From Metabacillus niabensis (GTDB taxonomy: Bacteria > Bacillota > Bacilli > Bacillales > Bacillaceae): DNA of 64,000 nucleotides. The number at the start of each line of letters is the position of its first letter. Position 1 is the first letter of the stretch. Positions 8,897 through 20,534 of the stretch are shown piece by piece. The stretch covers positions 124,001 to 188,000 of the forward strand of contig NZ_JAIVLH010000010.1 of assembly GCF_020524345.1 (NCBI RefSeq), written 5' to 3'. The position numbers were made by a program, and so were the translations under genes. The notes under the pieces were generated by a model, which did not search any database, was not told the origin of the DNA, and saw only the letters and a program-made list of their open reading frames with translations.

Positions 8897-11806
8897 TTAT
8901 TCAGGTTTGTTGTTGTCTGTTGAGGAAGAGGCTGGTGCCTCTTCTTGTTTTTGTTTTTGATCAGCATTTTTATTTTCATTTTGTTTGTTAGTATCTTTGT
9001 TTTGATCAGTATTTGCTGAATGCTTTGGATCCTCAGTTTTTGGCTTTTCTTCAACTTTTGGTTTTTCCTCAGCATAATCACCGATTTTAACAATAGTGGA
9101 AGGGGAAGATTCATTGCCGGCAACATCAACAGCGACAATGTAATAAGCAGCAGGGCTACTTCCAACTGATACAGATAATTTGTCAGATGACGGCAAACTC
9201 GCTACCTTTTTAAAGCTTGTTGAGTGATTTGCTGCACCGTACACTCGGTATCCAACAACGTCATTGTCTGCATTGGCTTTCCAACTTATCGTTGAACCGC
9301 CAGATGAGACTCCGTTTACTTGTCTCGGCTTGGATCCATTATCAACAATTTCTTTTCCTTCTGTAACAACTAAGTTACCCCATTTAGATGTATTAGGCAA
9401 CAATCGTTTAAGATCACTTGTACTGCTAATATTATATCTTTGGAGAACTTCTTTTTTAAGCATTACACCTTCTTGAACAAATTCAGAAGGAGCAGAAGCT
9501 GGTACTTTGTATGCTCTGTCTTTTACATACACATATTTTCCTTGTGTTAAGCTATCATCAACTTTGGTAGGAACATATTTTGCATTAAAGATGTCTGTTG
9601 CGACAAGTCCCGCTTTACGGCAAAGATCTGAAGCCAATTCTCCTGTTAATGCACAATAAGATCTTTGAACAATCCCACCTGGAGTTTCATGACGGTTTTT
9701 TGGTGCAATCAAGTTTGGTTCAACATCATGTGCAGCATTCATCAGTTTTGCCCAGAGTAAGAGATTACGTTTGCTGTATGACATGCCTTTATAGTTTTGT
9801 TCTAATGGTTTTGGTGTATCATACCCAATCCATGTTCCGAATGTGACATTCGGGTTTGTCGCTACGAACCATGCATCATGGTAATCTTGGCCAGTACCTG
9901 TTTTTCCGGCCCAATCAGCACTAAATGAGAGATAGCCATTTAGTGAAGCGGCTGTACCACTTCTTATAACATCCCGCATCATATCGATTGTTAAATAAGC
10001 AGTTTGAGCTGAGAATACATCGTTTTGTACCTTTTCATGTTGATAAACGACTTCTCCATCACTATTTTCAATTTTTTCTATAAGGTAAGCATCAACAAAC
10101 TTACCTTGATTGGCAAATGTTGAGTAGGCATTAACATTTTCTTCAACGGTTACTCCGTCGGTCATACCACCTAAACTTAGTGATGCTATTCCATAATCAA
10201 TTTTGTTTAAACTGGAAAAGCCCATTTTTTCTAAGTAGGAGACAGGGTTTTGATTCATAATGTTCATATATGTTTTAGCAGCGGGCACATTATATGAATA
10301 TTTCAAGGCAGTTCGTGCACTTGTTAATCCGTGATAAGCACCGCCATAGTTTTTTGGCTTATAGGAACCTGTCATTGGCGTATCCGCAATAACTGTTCCC
10401 GGTTGAGTTGCTCCCAACTCCATTGCAGGTGCATAAACCAATAATGGCTTCATTGTTGATCCATTAGCACGTAAAGCATCTGTAGCATGATTTAAATTTT
10501 CGCGTTCAAAATCTCGTCCGCCTACAAAGCTAATAATTTTACCTGTCGTGTTTTCAATTAGAACACCGCCGACTTCGACAGGTTCCTGAATGGTTTTCGT
10601 TTCACCAGTGTCGGAATCTTTGATTTGCTCAGGTTTATCACTACCATAATATTCATATTGTTTAACAACTTCCTGCATCTTGTCATATATATCTTTATTT
10701 ATTGTCGTGTGAATTCTGTATCCATTATGTCTTATGTCTTGATCAGCAAGTGTGCGGTACTGATTTTTCAGATCTTTATCTTTTGATAATTCTTCTTCTG
10801 TATACCCGTCTTTTTGGGCTAGTTGTACGGCTATAATATCTTTCGCCCGATCTTCTACTTCATAAGTCAGGTATGGATATTGTTCAGTGGATGTCGGTTT
10901 TTTAGGTGTTAGATTAGCACGAATATCATATGAAAGCGCTTGTTTGTATTGCTCTTGTGAAATAAACCCGCCAGTGTACATCCGGTTTAAGACAGTTTTC
11001 ATTCTGTTTATGCCTGAACTTAAATCTTCTTTTACCTTGCCACCGTCATTTGAAAATGGAGTATATCCAAACGGACTTTGAGGCAAGCCTGCGATAAATG
11101 CAGCTTGTGGAATTGACAGGTCTTTTGCAGAAACACCAAAAATTCCTTTTGCAGCTGCTTCTACACCTGCAATATTCTTACCATTAGAATTTCGTCCAAA
11201 ATCTGCAACATTCAAATATGCTTCAATAATTTCATCTTTCTCAAAAAACTTTTCTAATCGTAACGCTAATAGAATTTCCTTTGCTTTTCGATCAAAAGAT
11301 ACTTCATTTGTTAGTATTTGGTTTTTAATTAATTGCTGTGTTAGTGTACTTCCACCCGTTTGAACTGAGGCATTTGTGAATTCCTGAAAAATTGCGCGCA
11401 TGATTGCTTTAGGTACAACACCTTCATGTTCGTAAAAGAGTTCATCTTCAGTTGCAATAACCGCATCAACGAGATGTTGAGAAACGTTTTCCAACTGGAC
11501 TTCCTCGCGTTCAATGTCAGCATTTAATTTTCCTAAGTAAATATTTTGATCAAAAAAGACCTGTGACGTCTCTTCATAGTTGTAAATATCATTTTTCATT
11601 TCTTCGTAAGATCGAACAGGTTCATCCTTCACAAGTGAAGCGAAATAACCGGCCCCTACACCCCCTGCAAAACATATACCTATAAGTCCAATAATGAGAA
11701 ATAGTAAAAGAAGATTTCCAATAACATTGTATGAGATCCGTAGACTTTTACCTATATCTTTGTTAAAGGGTGAGAAACGCCTGTGTTTTTCTTCCTTTTT
11801 TTTCAT
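8897..11806 (-). CDS. Class A penicillin-binding protein (PBP1A family) with FN3 domain
   Basis: Bifunctional peptidoglycan glycosyltransferase/transpeptidase, 969 residues from the ATG at 11806, which has GGGGGA upstream; the longer frame start is not supported. Order: cytoplasmic basic tail; one membrane anchor (about 30-57); GT51 domain with catalytic E120 in ATEDELFYEHEG and GGSTLTQQLIKN; transpeptidase with S450-T-M-K453, S504-Y-N506 and K635-T-G; a fibronectin type III-like domain (about 828-908); and a Lys/Asn/Gln-rich disordered tail (911-969). The layout resembles PonA-type enzymes. It is transcribed alone. Confidence 0.95.
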   Translation of the reverse strand: MKKKEEKHRRFSPFNKDIGKSLRISYNVIGNLLLLFLIIGLIGICFAGGVGAGYFASLVKDEPVRSYEEMKNDIYNYEETSQVFFDQNIYLGKLNADIEREEVQLENVSQHLVDAVIATEDELFYEHEGVVPKAIMRAIFQEFTNASVQTGGSTLTQQLIKNQILTNEVSFDRKAKEILLALRLEKFFEKDEIIEAYLNVADFGRNSNGKNIAGVEAAAKGIFGVSAKDLSIPQAAFIAGLPQSPFGYTPFSNDGGKVKEDLSSGINRMKTVLNRMYTGGFISQEQYKQALSYDIRANLTPKKPTSTEQYPYLTYEVEDRAKDIIAVQLAQKDGYTEEELSKDKDLKNQYRTLADQDIRHNGYRIHTTINKDIYDKMQEVVKQYEYYGSDKPEQIKDSDTGETKTIQEPVEVGGVLIENTTGKIISFVGGRDFERENLNHATDALRANGSTMKPLLVYAPAMELGATQPGTVIADTPMTGSYKPKNYGGAYHGLTSARTALKYSYNVPAAKTYMNIMNQNPVSYLEKMGFSSLNKIDYGIASLSLGGMTDGVTVEENVNAYSTFANQGKFVDAYLIEKIENSDGEVVYQHEKVQNDVFSAQTAYLTIDMMRDVIRSGTAASLNGYLSFSADWAGKTGTGQDYHDAWFVATNPNVTFGTWIGYDTPKPLEQNYKGMSYSKRNLLLWAKLMNAAHDVEPNLIAPKNRHETPGGIVQRSYCALTGELASDLCRKAGLVATDIFNAKYVPTKVDDSLTQGKYVYVKDRAYKVPASAPSEFVQEGVMLKKEVLQRYNISSTSDLKRLLPNTSKWGNLVVTEGKEIVDNGSKPRQVNGVSSGGSTISWKANADNDVVGYRVYGAANHSTSFKKVASLPSSDKLSVSVGSSPAAYYIVAVDVAGNESSPSTIVKIGDYAEEKPKVEEKPKTEDPKHSANTDQNKDTNKQNENKNADQKQKQEEAPASSSTDNNKPE

Positions 11807-11830
11807 TGTGCATTCCCCCAAATCTAACTT

Positions 11831-11839
11831 ATTATAACA
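11831..11839 (-). promoter_or_regulatory. Extended -10 promoter of the PBP gene
   Basis: On the minus strand the sequence reads TGTTATAAT, an extended -10, about 25 bases ahead of the ATG. No good -35 is visible. Confidence 0.5.
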
Positions 11840-11882
11840 TAGGAAATGATGAAATTTGTATGCTTTTGTCATAAAGGTTGGA

Positions 11883-11902
11883 AACACTTGATGCCAAGTG
11901 TT
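11883..11902. repeat. Perfect inverted repeat at the tyrS promoter
   Basis: AACACTTGATGCCAAGTGTT has two 8-base arms around ATGC. Its last two bases are the first two of the tyrS -35 box, so a bound protein would block the promoter. Confidence 0.7.
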
Positions 11903-11930
11903 GACATTAGAATGATATTGTGGTTAAAAT
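11901..11930 (+). promoter_or_regulatory. SigA promoter of the tyrS leader
   Basis: TTGACA (11901-11906), an 18-base spacer, TAAAAT (11925-11930). It would start transcription just before the T-box stem I. Confidence 0.7.
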
Positions 11931-11936
11931 TGCTTG

Positions 11937-12200
11937 TAATTAGTATATGAAAAAGCAAAGATTGGATTCAGTAATGGATGTCTCCCTGTTATTAGAGAGC
12001 TGATGGGTGGTGAAAATCAGCACATAGATATTCCATGAATTACATCCATGAGCTTCTTTTTTGAAAAGGTTAAATTACCTGAGTAGGAGAAGACGGTCTA
12101 ACCGTTATGTAGCCGAGAGAGGATTACGCTTAAGTAATTCTAAGTTGGGTGGTACCGCGGATTATTTCGCCCCTTCAGAGATGAAGGGGCTTTTTCGTGT
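11937..12200 (+). ncRNA. T-box leader specific for tyrosyl-tRNA
   Basis: The leader carries the T-box motif AAGTTGGGTGGTACCGCGG (12142-12160), which pairs with the uncharged tRNA acceptor end. It is followed by a terminator hairpin GCCCCTTCA / TGAAGGGGC (12169-12190) with a T-run. In stem I the sequence GAATTACATCC puts a UAC tyrosine codon at 12041-12043 in the specifier-loop position. Uncharged tRNA-Tyr would favour the antiterminator and allow tyrS expression. Confidence 0.95.
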
Positions 12201-12218
12201 TTTCTTTGCTGAAGATAG

Positions 12219-13508
<1,290 letters not shown>

Positions 13509-13524
13509 CATTTATTAGCGAGGG

Positions 13525-13569
13525 AACTCAATAATGATTCTACTAAAGAATCTGTTATTGGGTTTTTTT
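13525..13569 (+). terminator. tyrS terminator
   Basis: CTCAATAATGATTC pairs with GAATCTGTTATTGGG (imperfect stem), then seven T. Confidence 0.75.
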
Positions 13570-13582
13570 CGTCAATTAGAAC

Positions 13583-13615
13583 AAAAAAACCTATGTCAGA
13601 GGACATAGGTTTTTT
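13583..13615. terminator. rpsD terminator (bidirectional)
   Basis: AAAAACCTATGTC / GACATAGGTTTTT stem with an AGAG loop, flanked by A and T runs. Confidence 0.85.
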
Positions 13616-13619
13616 ACTA

Positions 13620-14408
<789 letters not shown>

Positions 14409-14415
14409 AACGAAC

Positions 14416-14444
14416 ATTATATGTTTTTGTATGAATAAAGTCAA
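14416..14444 (-). promoter_or_regulatory. SigA promoter of rpsD
   Basis: Minus strand TTGACT (14444-14439), 17-base spacer, TATAAT (14421-14416). Confidence 0.8.
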
Positions 14445-14528
14445 GAAGCTTTGTATAAAAAATATGTAATGAAGATCCAACTCATAAATAAAAACATTTC
14501 GTCTACTATAAATAGGAAAGTTTTATGA

Positions 14529-14534
14529 TATAAT
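14529..14534 (+). promoter_or_regulatory. -10 element of dgcP
   Basis: A perfect TATAAT 42 bases before the ATG; the -35 is not convincing. Confidence 0.4.
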
Positions 14535-14575
14535 GAATTATCAAAATTTTGTAACTTACTGGTGTGGGTGATTTC

Positions 14576-16333
14576 ATGAATAATCAAGTTCAAGCGATAA
14601 AAGGTGCTTTTTTTGATTTAATAAATAAATGTAATAATTATTGTTCAGTTATTGACTTAAATAATGAGCTTGTTAAAGTTTTAAAAAGAGAGCTTGCTAT
14701 TGGCCATGTTGCCTTTTATTCATTGTCGCCGCATACGAATTCCTTTCCGTTTCAAATGATCCTACACAATTTTAAGCCAGGTCAAGTTGTTTGGAATCAA
14801 AAAGACGTATTGCTTCCAGTATATAGCCATGAGGATATGTGTGGAGTCATAGAACTTAGGGGATTTGACAACACTATGTCTGTTAATTTACATGAAGTTG
14901 CAAAAGCATGTTCAGAATTTTATACCTATTACATACATTCTTTTCAGTTAAGAGAAAAGGAACAAAAGTATGAAAAACTATATTATTTAACTGAGAAGTT
15001 CCATTCTCTTATGAATAAAGATGATGTTTTAGTTGCATTAATAGAAACATTACAAAAAATGTATCAAGAATATACGTTCTATTTGTTTCTATCACATGAT
15101 AATGAAAACAAACACCATTTACCTATAAAAAATTTAAGTTTTGATGATCAGGATGATGATATGGCAATGGAAGCTTTTGTTACCGGAAAAGCTCAGTCTA
15201 TTATTCATGAACAGACCAAAGACATGTTTTTTTATTCACCTTTAAAAGGAAAACAAGGTGTATACGGAGTTCTGCAGGTAGTCACCCATTTCGCATTAAA
15301 ATTAGATGAACAAGATAGGCATTTCATTACACTGCTAACAAATGCTGCAGGAACTGCGATGGAAAATGCACAGCTTTATGATCAATCAAAAAGATTAATT
15401 AAAGATTTGCAATTAATAAATGAAACATCACACAGGTTAAATAAAAATCTGAGATTAACTGATACGATGAGCTATATGTCTATGCGAATCTTGGAGTCAT
15501 TCCAAGCGGACGAGGTCGGGTTCTTTACTAAAAATAGCAATGACATTCATATTTTTCCAGGAAGCACGAGCTATTTTGAGTCAGAGGAAGTAAAGGTATA
15601 TATTAATTATATTCAAGAAAAGCTTGAAAAAGATTTAGAAGGATTGTTTTTAGGAAACATTACGTCACATCTACCTGGATTGCCATACTCTTCTGTTATG
15701 GCCGTTCCAATGGTTCAAAGTGATACGCTTAAAGGATGTGCTTTAGTTCTTCACAAAAACCCTTATCATTTTTCTTTTGATATGTACAAGTTGCTTCAAT
15801 CACTGATACACCATTCTACACTGGCATTATCAAATTCTTTATTAAGAGAAGAGCTTGAGACATTAGTGAAAACTGATCAATTAACACAATTATACTCACG
15901 TAATTATATGAATTCCTGCATTGAAAATTCGATGAATATAGATCGGCAAGGCACATTTGTATTAATTGATATCGATAATTTTAAGGCGATAAATGATAAT
16001 TATGGACACCAGATTGGTGATGAAGTGCTCGTTCAAGTTGCAAATATACTAAAAAACAATATTAGGGATCATGATATTGGAGCAAGATGGGGTGGAGAAG
16101 AATTAGCTATCTATTTACCACATGTAGAACTTGATGCGGGTACAGCTATTGCAGAAAGAATTGTGAAAAGAGTAAAGGAAAACACTTTACCGTCTGTAAC
16201 AATTTCATGTGGGGTGTCACATTGGAAGGCTGAGCATGAAAGGAATTATGATGAATTGTTCAGACGGGCAGATAAAGCTTTATATGCTGCAAAGAATTTA
16301 GGGAAAAATCAAGTGATAGTTCAGGTGAGCTGA
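14576..16333 (+). CDS. dgcP: GAF-GGDEF diguanylate cyclase, DgcP/YtrP-like
   Basis: Likely makes cyclic di-GMP from two GTP. From the ATG at 14576 it has 585 residues: two or three GAF-like sensory segments (about 20-410) and a C-terminal GGDEF domain (about 420-585) with LTQLYSRNYMN, IDIDNFKAINDNYGHQIGDEVL and the active-site loop RWGGEELAIYLP (GGEEL variant). A GTG at 14564 is possible, but GGTGTGGGTG spaces better to the ATG. No membrane segment is seen, so it is probably cytosolic. The position after rpsD and before the fRMsr and refZ genes matches B. subtilis ytrP. Confidence 0.9.
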   Translation: MNNQVQAIKGAFFDLINKCNNYCSVIDLNNELVKVLKRELAIGHVAFYSLSPHTNSFPFQMILHNFKPGQVVWNQKDVLLPVYSHEDMCGVIELRGFDNTMSVNLHEVAKACSEFYTYYIHSFQLREKEQKYEKLYYLTEKFHSLMNKDDVLVALIETLQKMYQEYTFYLFLSHDNENKHHLPIKNLSFDDQDDDMAMEAFVTGKAQSIIHEQTKDMFFYSPLKGKQGVYGVLQVVTHFALKLDEQDRHFITLLTNAAGTAMENAQLYDQSKRLIKDLQLINETSHRLNKNLRLTDTMSYMSMRILESFQADEVGFFTKNSNDIHIFPGSTSYFESEEVKVYINYIQEKLEKDLEGLFLGNITSHLPGLPYSSVMAVPMVQSDTLKGCALVLHKNPYHFSFDMYKLLQSLIHHSTLALSNSLLREELETLVKTDQLTQLYSRNYMNSCIENSMNIDRQGTFVLIDIDNFKAINDNYGHQIGDEVLVQVANILKNNIRDHDIGARWGGEELAIYLPHVELDAGTAIAERIVKRVKENTLPSVTISCGVSHWKAEHERNYDELFRRADKALYAAKNLGKNQVIVQVS

Positions 16334-16350
16334 TGGTAAGCTCACCTTTA
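16324..16350 (+). terminator. Hairpin over the dgcP stop
   Basis: GGTGAGCT / AGCTCACC (8-base stem) spans the stop codon and is followed by TTTAAT. The T-run is short. Confidence 0.5.
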
Positions 16351-16372
16351 ATACTATTTATACTATTACCTT

Positions 16373-16852
16373 TTAAACATGTTCCATTAACATATCAACA
16401 AACTCTTCTAAAAAAGTTTGATCCTGTTCATTAAAACGATTTTTTGATGGGCTATCGATATCAAGGACACCGATCACTTTGCCATTTGAAACAAGAGGTA
16501 TGACGATTTCCGAGTTAGAAGCAGCATCACATGCAATATGTCCTGGAAATTGATGAACGTCTGCAATTCTTAATGTTTCTTTTTTTTCTGCAGCAGTACC
16601 ACAGACTCCTCTTCCAAGCGGGATTCTTACACAGGCAGGAAGTCCTTGGAATGGCCCTAAGACAAGCTGACCTTCTTTGAGCAGATAGAAGCCTACCCAG
16701 TTGATATCCTCTAAAAATTGGTTTAGGAGAGCAGACGCATTAGATAAATTTGCAATGATATCTTCTTCCCCTTCTACTAATGCTTTTAGTTGTTTAATAA
16801 CTAAAGCTGATTGTTCAGCTTTATTGCCTTGGTATTTTTCGACATGAAACAT
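16373..16852 (-). CDS. ytsP: GAF-domain free methionine-(R)-sulfoxide reductase, YtsP-like
   Basis: Reduces free Met-R-sulfoxide. I start at the ATG at 16852 (MFHVEKYQGNKAEQ), preceded by AAAGGTGG. The longer frame overlaps the divergent refZ gene and is not supported. The 159 residues form one GAF domain with the three family cysteines C74, C84 and C108 (LPACVRIPLGRGVCGT and HIACDAAS). It is convergent with dgcP and divergent from refZ. Confidence 0.88.
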   Translation of the reverse strand: MFHVEKYQGNKAEQSALVIKQLKALVEGEEDIIANLSNASALLNQFLEDINWVGFYLLKEGQLVLGPFQGLPACVRIPLGRGVCGTAAEKKETLRIADVHQFPGHIACDAASNSEIVIPLVSNGKVIGVLDIDSPSKNRFNEQDQTFLEEFVDMLMEHV

Positions 16853-16971
16853 CTTTATTACCCACCTTTTGATTATTTTTTTGCTATAGAAAAAACTTTG
16901 TCGAGAAAAACATGAAGGAGTAATTCCCCTATAAATTGAATTTGTAACATAAGGTATAGGGGGTGTGAAAT

Positions 16972-17622
16972 TTGACTCGAGAAAATACACGAGATACAAA
17001 ACAAAAAATAGTAAATGCAGCAATCTACCTTTTTAACTCGAAAGGATTTACAGGGACTTCTGTTAGAGAAATTGCTTCCAGAGCAAATGTGAATGTTGCA
17101 CATATCTCATATTATTTTAAGGGAAAGGGCGGTTTACTCGAATACTTAGTGTCATATTATTATGAAGGATACTTAAAAGTAATTGAAGAAAACTACACCC
17201 AAATTAAGTTTGGTCATGCTTATTCAGTTTTAAGTAAATTGGCTCTTGATTTGCTCTACTACCAGCATGAAAATCGCCAGCTTTCACGATTGGTCTATAG
17301 GGAAGTAACGGTAGACTCCGTTCTGATCCGTGAAGTAATGACGACTTATTTAACAAAAGAAAAGTATTATCTCAAATCATTATTCGAACAAGGGATCGAG
17401 GAAGGACAGTTTCGAAAAGGTTTTGTCCCACATATGATTATCCAGCTAAGAAGTCTTTTGCATATGCCGTATTTACAGCCCCAGTACATGAGTGAGGTCC
17501 TTCATATTCAACCACATGAAGCGTATTTCGTCCATCAGTATTACAAAGAACTGAAAATTTGGCTTAATTCCTTGTTAGCAGAGCAAACGACAAAAGAAAA
17601 TCGGTTAGTAGCGATTCCTTAA
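16972..17622 (+). CDS. refZ: TetR-family regulator RefZ
   Basis: 216 residues with an N-terminal TetR helix-turn-helix (TKQKIVNAAIYLFNSKGFTGTSVREIASRANVNVAHISYYFKGKGGLLEYL, about residues 8-57). In B. subtilis, RefZ (YttP) binds motifs near oriC and affects FtsZ positioning during sporulation. Identity rests on family plus conserved context (ytsP upstream, hisJ and ezrA downstream). The start is TTG, with GGGGGTG at 8 bases. Its last 18 bases overlap the convergent hisJ gene. Confidence 0.85.
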   Translation: MTRENTRDTKQKIVNAAIYLFNSKGFTGTSVREIASRANVNVAHISYYFKGKGGLLEYLVSYYYEGYLKVIEENYTQIKFGHAYSVLSKLALDLLYYQHENRQLSRLVYREVTVDSVLIREVMTTYLTKEKYYLKSLFEQGIEEGQFRKGFVPHMIIQLRSLLHMPYLQPQYMSEVLHIQPHEAYFVHQYYKELKIWLNSLLAEQTTKENRLVAIP

Positions 17623-18417
17623 AAGATCATAATGTGTATAGTTCTTTCCAACGTCCCTAGCACTATGGGCATCTGAACCATAGATGAGAGGGATTTTTTG
17701 TTTTTGAGCTAAATAAATGATATCCGAATTCGGATAGGTTTCTCCACAATATTCTTTTCTTAATCCGGCAACGTTATAATCCAGTTCAAGGTTTTTCTCC
17801 TTTACAGATGTCAGTATTTTCTCAATCATCTTTAACATTGAAAACGTTACAGGATAAAGCTTTTGGAATTTATTAACTAAAGTAATATGACCAATTCGCT
17901 TTGGCTTATAGTCCCCTAATTGGCTATTAATAGATTTTAACACTTCATTATAATAAATATGATGAACATGATATAACGATCCTGCCTCATTTATCATTAA
18001 CCCGAATGTTCTTTCATCAAAGTCCATGCAATAGTATCGGTTCTTAATCTTCAAAAAATGGACGGATAAGATACTGTCATCTAGAAATTTACCATATTCG
18101 TTAAGGAAATCGGTTATTTCTTGTTCATAGTCTTGAATATAGTCGACTTCCAAGCCGATATGAATGCGAATATCATTTTTATGCTTTTTTTTCATTTCTT
18201 GAACACTTTGAATATAATCTTCCATCTTATTGTAGTCCATTGCACTGTCTTTCATCGGTGTTGGATCAGTAAAACCTTTTGGAAGCGGAGCGTGTTCCGT
18301 AAATGTTAAATCTGTAAAACCCTCTTTAACAGCTTGTGCAATATACATTTCAAGTGTGTCCTTCGTTCCATGTGGACAAAAAGGTGTATGAACATGCCCA
18401 TCCTTTTTCCTCATCAC
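17605..18417 (-). CDS. hisJ: Histidinol-phosphatase, PHP family
   Basis: Dephosphorylates histidinol phosphate in histidine synthesis. The 270-residue PHP protein has the metal motif DGHVHTPFCPHGTKD near the start, GLEVDYIQDYE, and GSDAHSARDVGKNY near the end. Two starts are close: GTG at 18417 (8 bases from GGGAGGG) and ATG at 18414. It is remote from any his operon, as in B. subtilis ytvP. Confidence 0.92.
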   Translation of the reverse strand: MMRKKDGHVHTPFCPHGTKDTLEMYIAQAVKEGFTDLTFTEHAPLPKGFTDPTPMKDSAMDYNKMEDYIQSVQEMKKKHKNDIRIHIGLEVDYIQDYEQEITDFLNEYGKFLDDSILSVHFLKIKNRYYCMDFDERTFGLMINEAGSLYHVHHIYYNEVLKSINSQLGDYKPKRIGHITLVNKFQKLYPVTFSMLKMIEKILTSVKEKNLELDYNVAGLRKEYCGETYPNSDIIYLAQKQKIPLIYGSDAHSARDVGKNYTHYDLLRNRY

Positions 18418-18745
18418 TCACATTACCCTCCCGATCGTTAGGATTATGAATTTGACCCTTTTTCCAGGTTCTAAATGGCCATTTAATTGAAGTGGACAAA
18501 TAATGTAAAAAAATTTAAATTTCTGGTCAAAAAATGTCGTTTACATGGTATCATAAATACATTGAAATAACATTAAGAAAGTTTCATTTATAAGATGAAA
18601 ATCAAAATCATCATAACTTTATTATTGTGTGAACTTTTTAAATTTGAAATCATAACACATAAAAATATAAATTCGATGTATTTTACATCATGGAGAAAGA
18701 TTTTTCTCCTTAACAAGGATTTGTGTAGTAACGAGGGGGCTAACT
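18418..18745. other. Divergent hisJ/ezrA intergenic region
   Basis: No credible ORF. It contains a perfect 12-base palindrome AAATGGCCATTT (18473-18484). In the ezrA leader there are two small perfect hairpins in tandem: GATGTA/TACATC (18675-18689) and GGAGAAA/TTTCTCC (18692-18709). Confidence 0.5.
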
Positions 18746-20458
18746 ATGGAGGTTTTAATTGGACTAGTCCTTCTGATATGTATTTTATCGGGTTCCGGAT
18801 ACATGTTTAGAAGAAAGATCTATAAAGAGGTTGATCGATTAGAGGCACGTAAGATTGAAGTCATGAATCGTTCCATTATTGATGAACTGTCAAAAGTTAA
18901 AGAATTAAAAATGACCGGACAAGCTGAAGAGTTGTTCGAACAGTGGAGAAGTGAATGGGACGAGATTATCACCAGCCAACTTCCCAAGATTGAAGAACTA
19001 TTGTTTGATGCGGAAGAATTTGCGGATAAATACCGCTTTAAAAAGTCACAAAATGTCCTTCAGCATATTGATAATTTGTTAATGACTGTGAACGAAAACA
19101 TTGACAAAATCATTGAAGAAATTAATGAATTAGTAACTAGTGAGGAAAAGAATGCTGTTGAAGGCGAAGAGGTTAAGGGGCTGTATAAAAAAGTCAAAAA
19201 AACTTTATTGGCCCATAGTCGACAATTCGGTAAAGCACACCAGAAATTAGATGAGAATCTAACTTCAATTACAGATTCTCTTAAAGAATTTGATCATGAG
19301 ACCGAACAAGGAAATTATCTTTTAGCAAGACAGGTTTTGATCAATTTAAAACAACAACTTGATGCCCTTCAATTTAAAATGGATGAGATTCCTAAATTAT
19401 TAACAGAATGTACAGTTACGATTCCTGGTTTAGTTAATGAATTAAATGACGGCTACAAAGAGATGAAGGAAGCAGGATATTACTTAGAACATATTCAGCT
19501 GGATATGGAACTTGACAAAATTAACACCAACCTGGAACAGTTCAAAGGGAAAATAGAGGAAGCAGAACTTGATGATGTGCAGGAAGGGCTTCAGCTTATC
19601 CAGGAATCAATTGACCAAATGTACGATCTACTTGAAAAAGAGGTTGAGGCAAATCAGTTCGTTAAACAAACAAAAGATCAAATTAACACGAAATTAATTA
19701 AGCTATCTGAGCAGAAGCTCTCGACAATTGAGGAAACAAACCTTGTTAAGCAAAGCTATCAATTATCGGAAACTGAGCTTGATAAACAGAAGCTATTAGA
19801 AAAACGCATTACACAGGTAGAAAAGAAATTTGTCCAAATTCAACAAAATCTGTTAGAAGATCAAGTTGCTCATTCTATCGTTAAAGAAGAACTTGAAAAA
19901 ATTCAAAAGCAGATCTCAGAACTATTTGATGAGCACAACCAATATCGCGGAATGCTTCAAACACTTAGAAGAGATGAGCTTGAAGCACGAGAGAAACTAG
20001 TTTCATTGAAACGATTGCTTTTAGAAACAACCAGATCTGTACAGCAAAGTAATATTCCCGGACTACCTGAAGAATTTTTAAAGCTAATTGAACTAGGAAA
20101 AAGAGATGTTCAAAAAGCAACAATGAAACTAGAAGAAATACCTCTTAATATGTTGATGGTCAATGAGTTACTTAAGAGTGCTGTTGAATCTGTTGATTCT
20201 CTTAAGGCATTTGCGGATGAATTAATTGAACAGGTCTACTTATTTGAACAGGTCATTCAATATGGCAATAGATATCGTAGCCGTCAACCACAATTAGCAA
20301 ATAAATTCATCGAAGCGGAGAAATTATTTAGAGAGCATCTATATAAAGAAGCATTAGATACTGCAGCAGCTGCAATTGAGCAAGTTGAACCTGGCTCAAT
20401 CAGTAAATTACAGAATATAATAAACGAACAAGAAGAAAATGTTTTAGTGAAAAAATAA
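18746..20458 (+). CDS. ezrA: Septation ring formation regulator EzrA
   Basis: Membrane-anchored negative regulator of FtsZ ring assembly and PBP1 partner. The 570 residues comprise one N-terminal membrane segment (MEVLIGLVLLICILSGSGYMF, then basic RRK) and a long cytoplasmic spectrin-like coiled-coil rod to the end. Length and layout match B. subtilis EzrA. The GAGGGGG ribosome site precedes the ATG. It sits next to hisJ and nifZ-thiI as in B. subtilis. Confidence 0.96.
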   Translation: MEVLIGLVLLICILSGSGYMFRRKIYKEVDRLEARKIEVMNRSIIDELSKVKELKMTGQAEELFEQWRSEWDEIITSQLPKIEELLFDAEEFADKYRFKKSQNVLQHIDNLLMTVNENIDKIIEEINELVTSEEKNAVEGEEVKGLYKKVKKTLLAHSRQFGKAHQKLDENLTSITDSLKEFDHETEQGNYLLARQVLINLKQQLDALQFKMDEIPKLLTECTVTIPGLVNELNDGYKEMKEAGYYLEHIQLDMELDKINTNLEQFKGKIEEAELDDVQEGLQLIQESIDQMYDLLEKEVEANQFVKQTKDQINTKLIKLSEQKLSTIEETNLVKQSYQLSETELDKQKLLEKRITQVEKKFVQIQQNLLEDQVAHSIVKEELEKIQKQISELFDEHNQYRGMLQTLRRDELEAREKLVSLKRLLLETTRSVQQSNIPGLPEEFLKLIELGKRDVQKATMKLEEIPLNMLMVNELLKSAVESVDSLKAFADELIEQVYLFEQVIQYGNRYRSRQPQLANKFIEAEKLFREHLYKEALDTAAAAIEQVEPGSISKLQNIINEQEENVLVKK

Positions 20459-20470
20459 TGGTGGATTATT

Positions 20471-20528
20471 AAACAGGAATGTAAAGAATGCAGGGTGCCC
20501 CTCTTCTTGATCATTCCTGTTTTTTTTA
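20471..20528 (+). terminator. ezrA terminator
   Basis: AAACAGGAATG pairs with CATTCCTGTTT around a 30-base loop, then an eight-base T-run. Confidence 0.75.
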
Positions 20529-20534
20529 GAAGGT

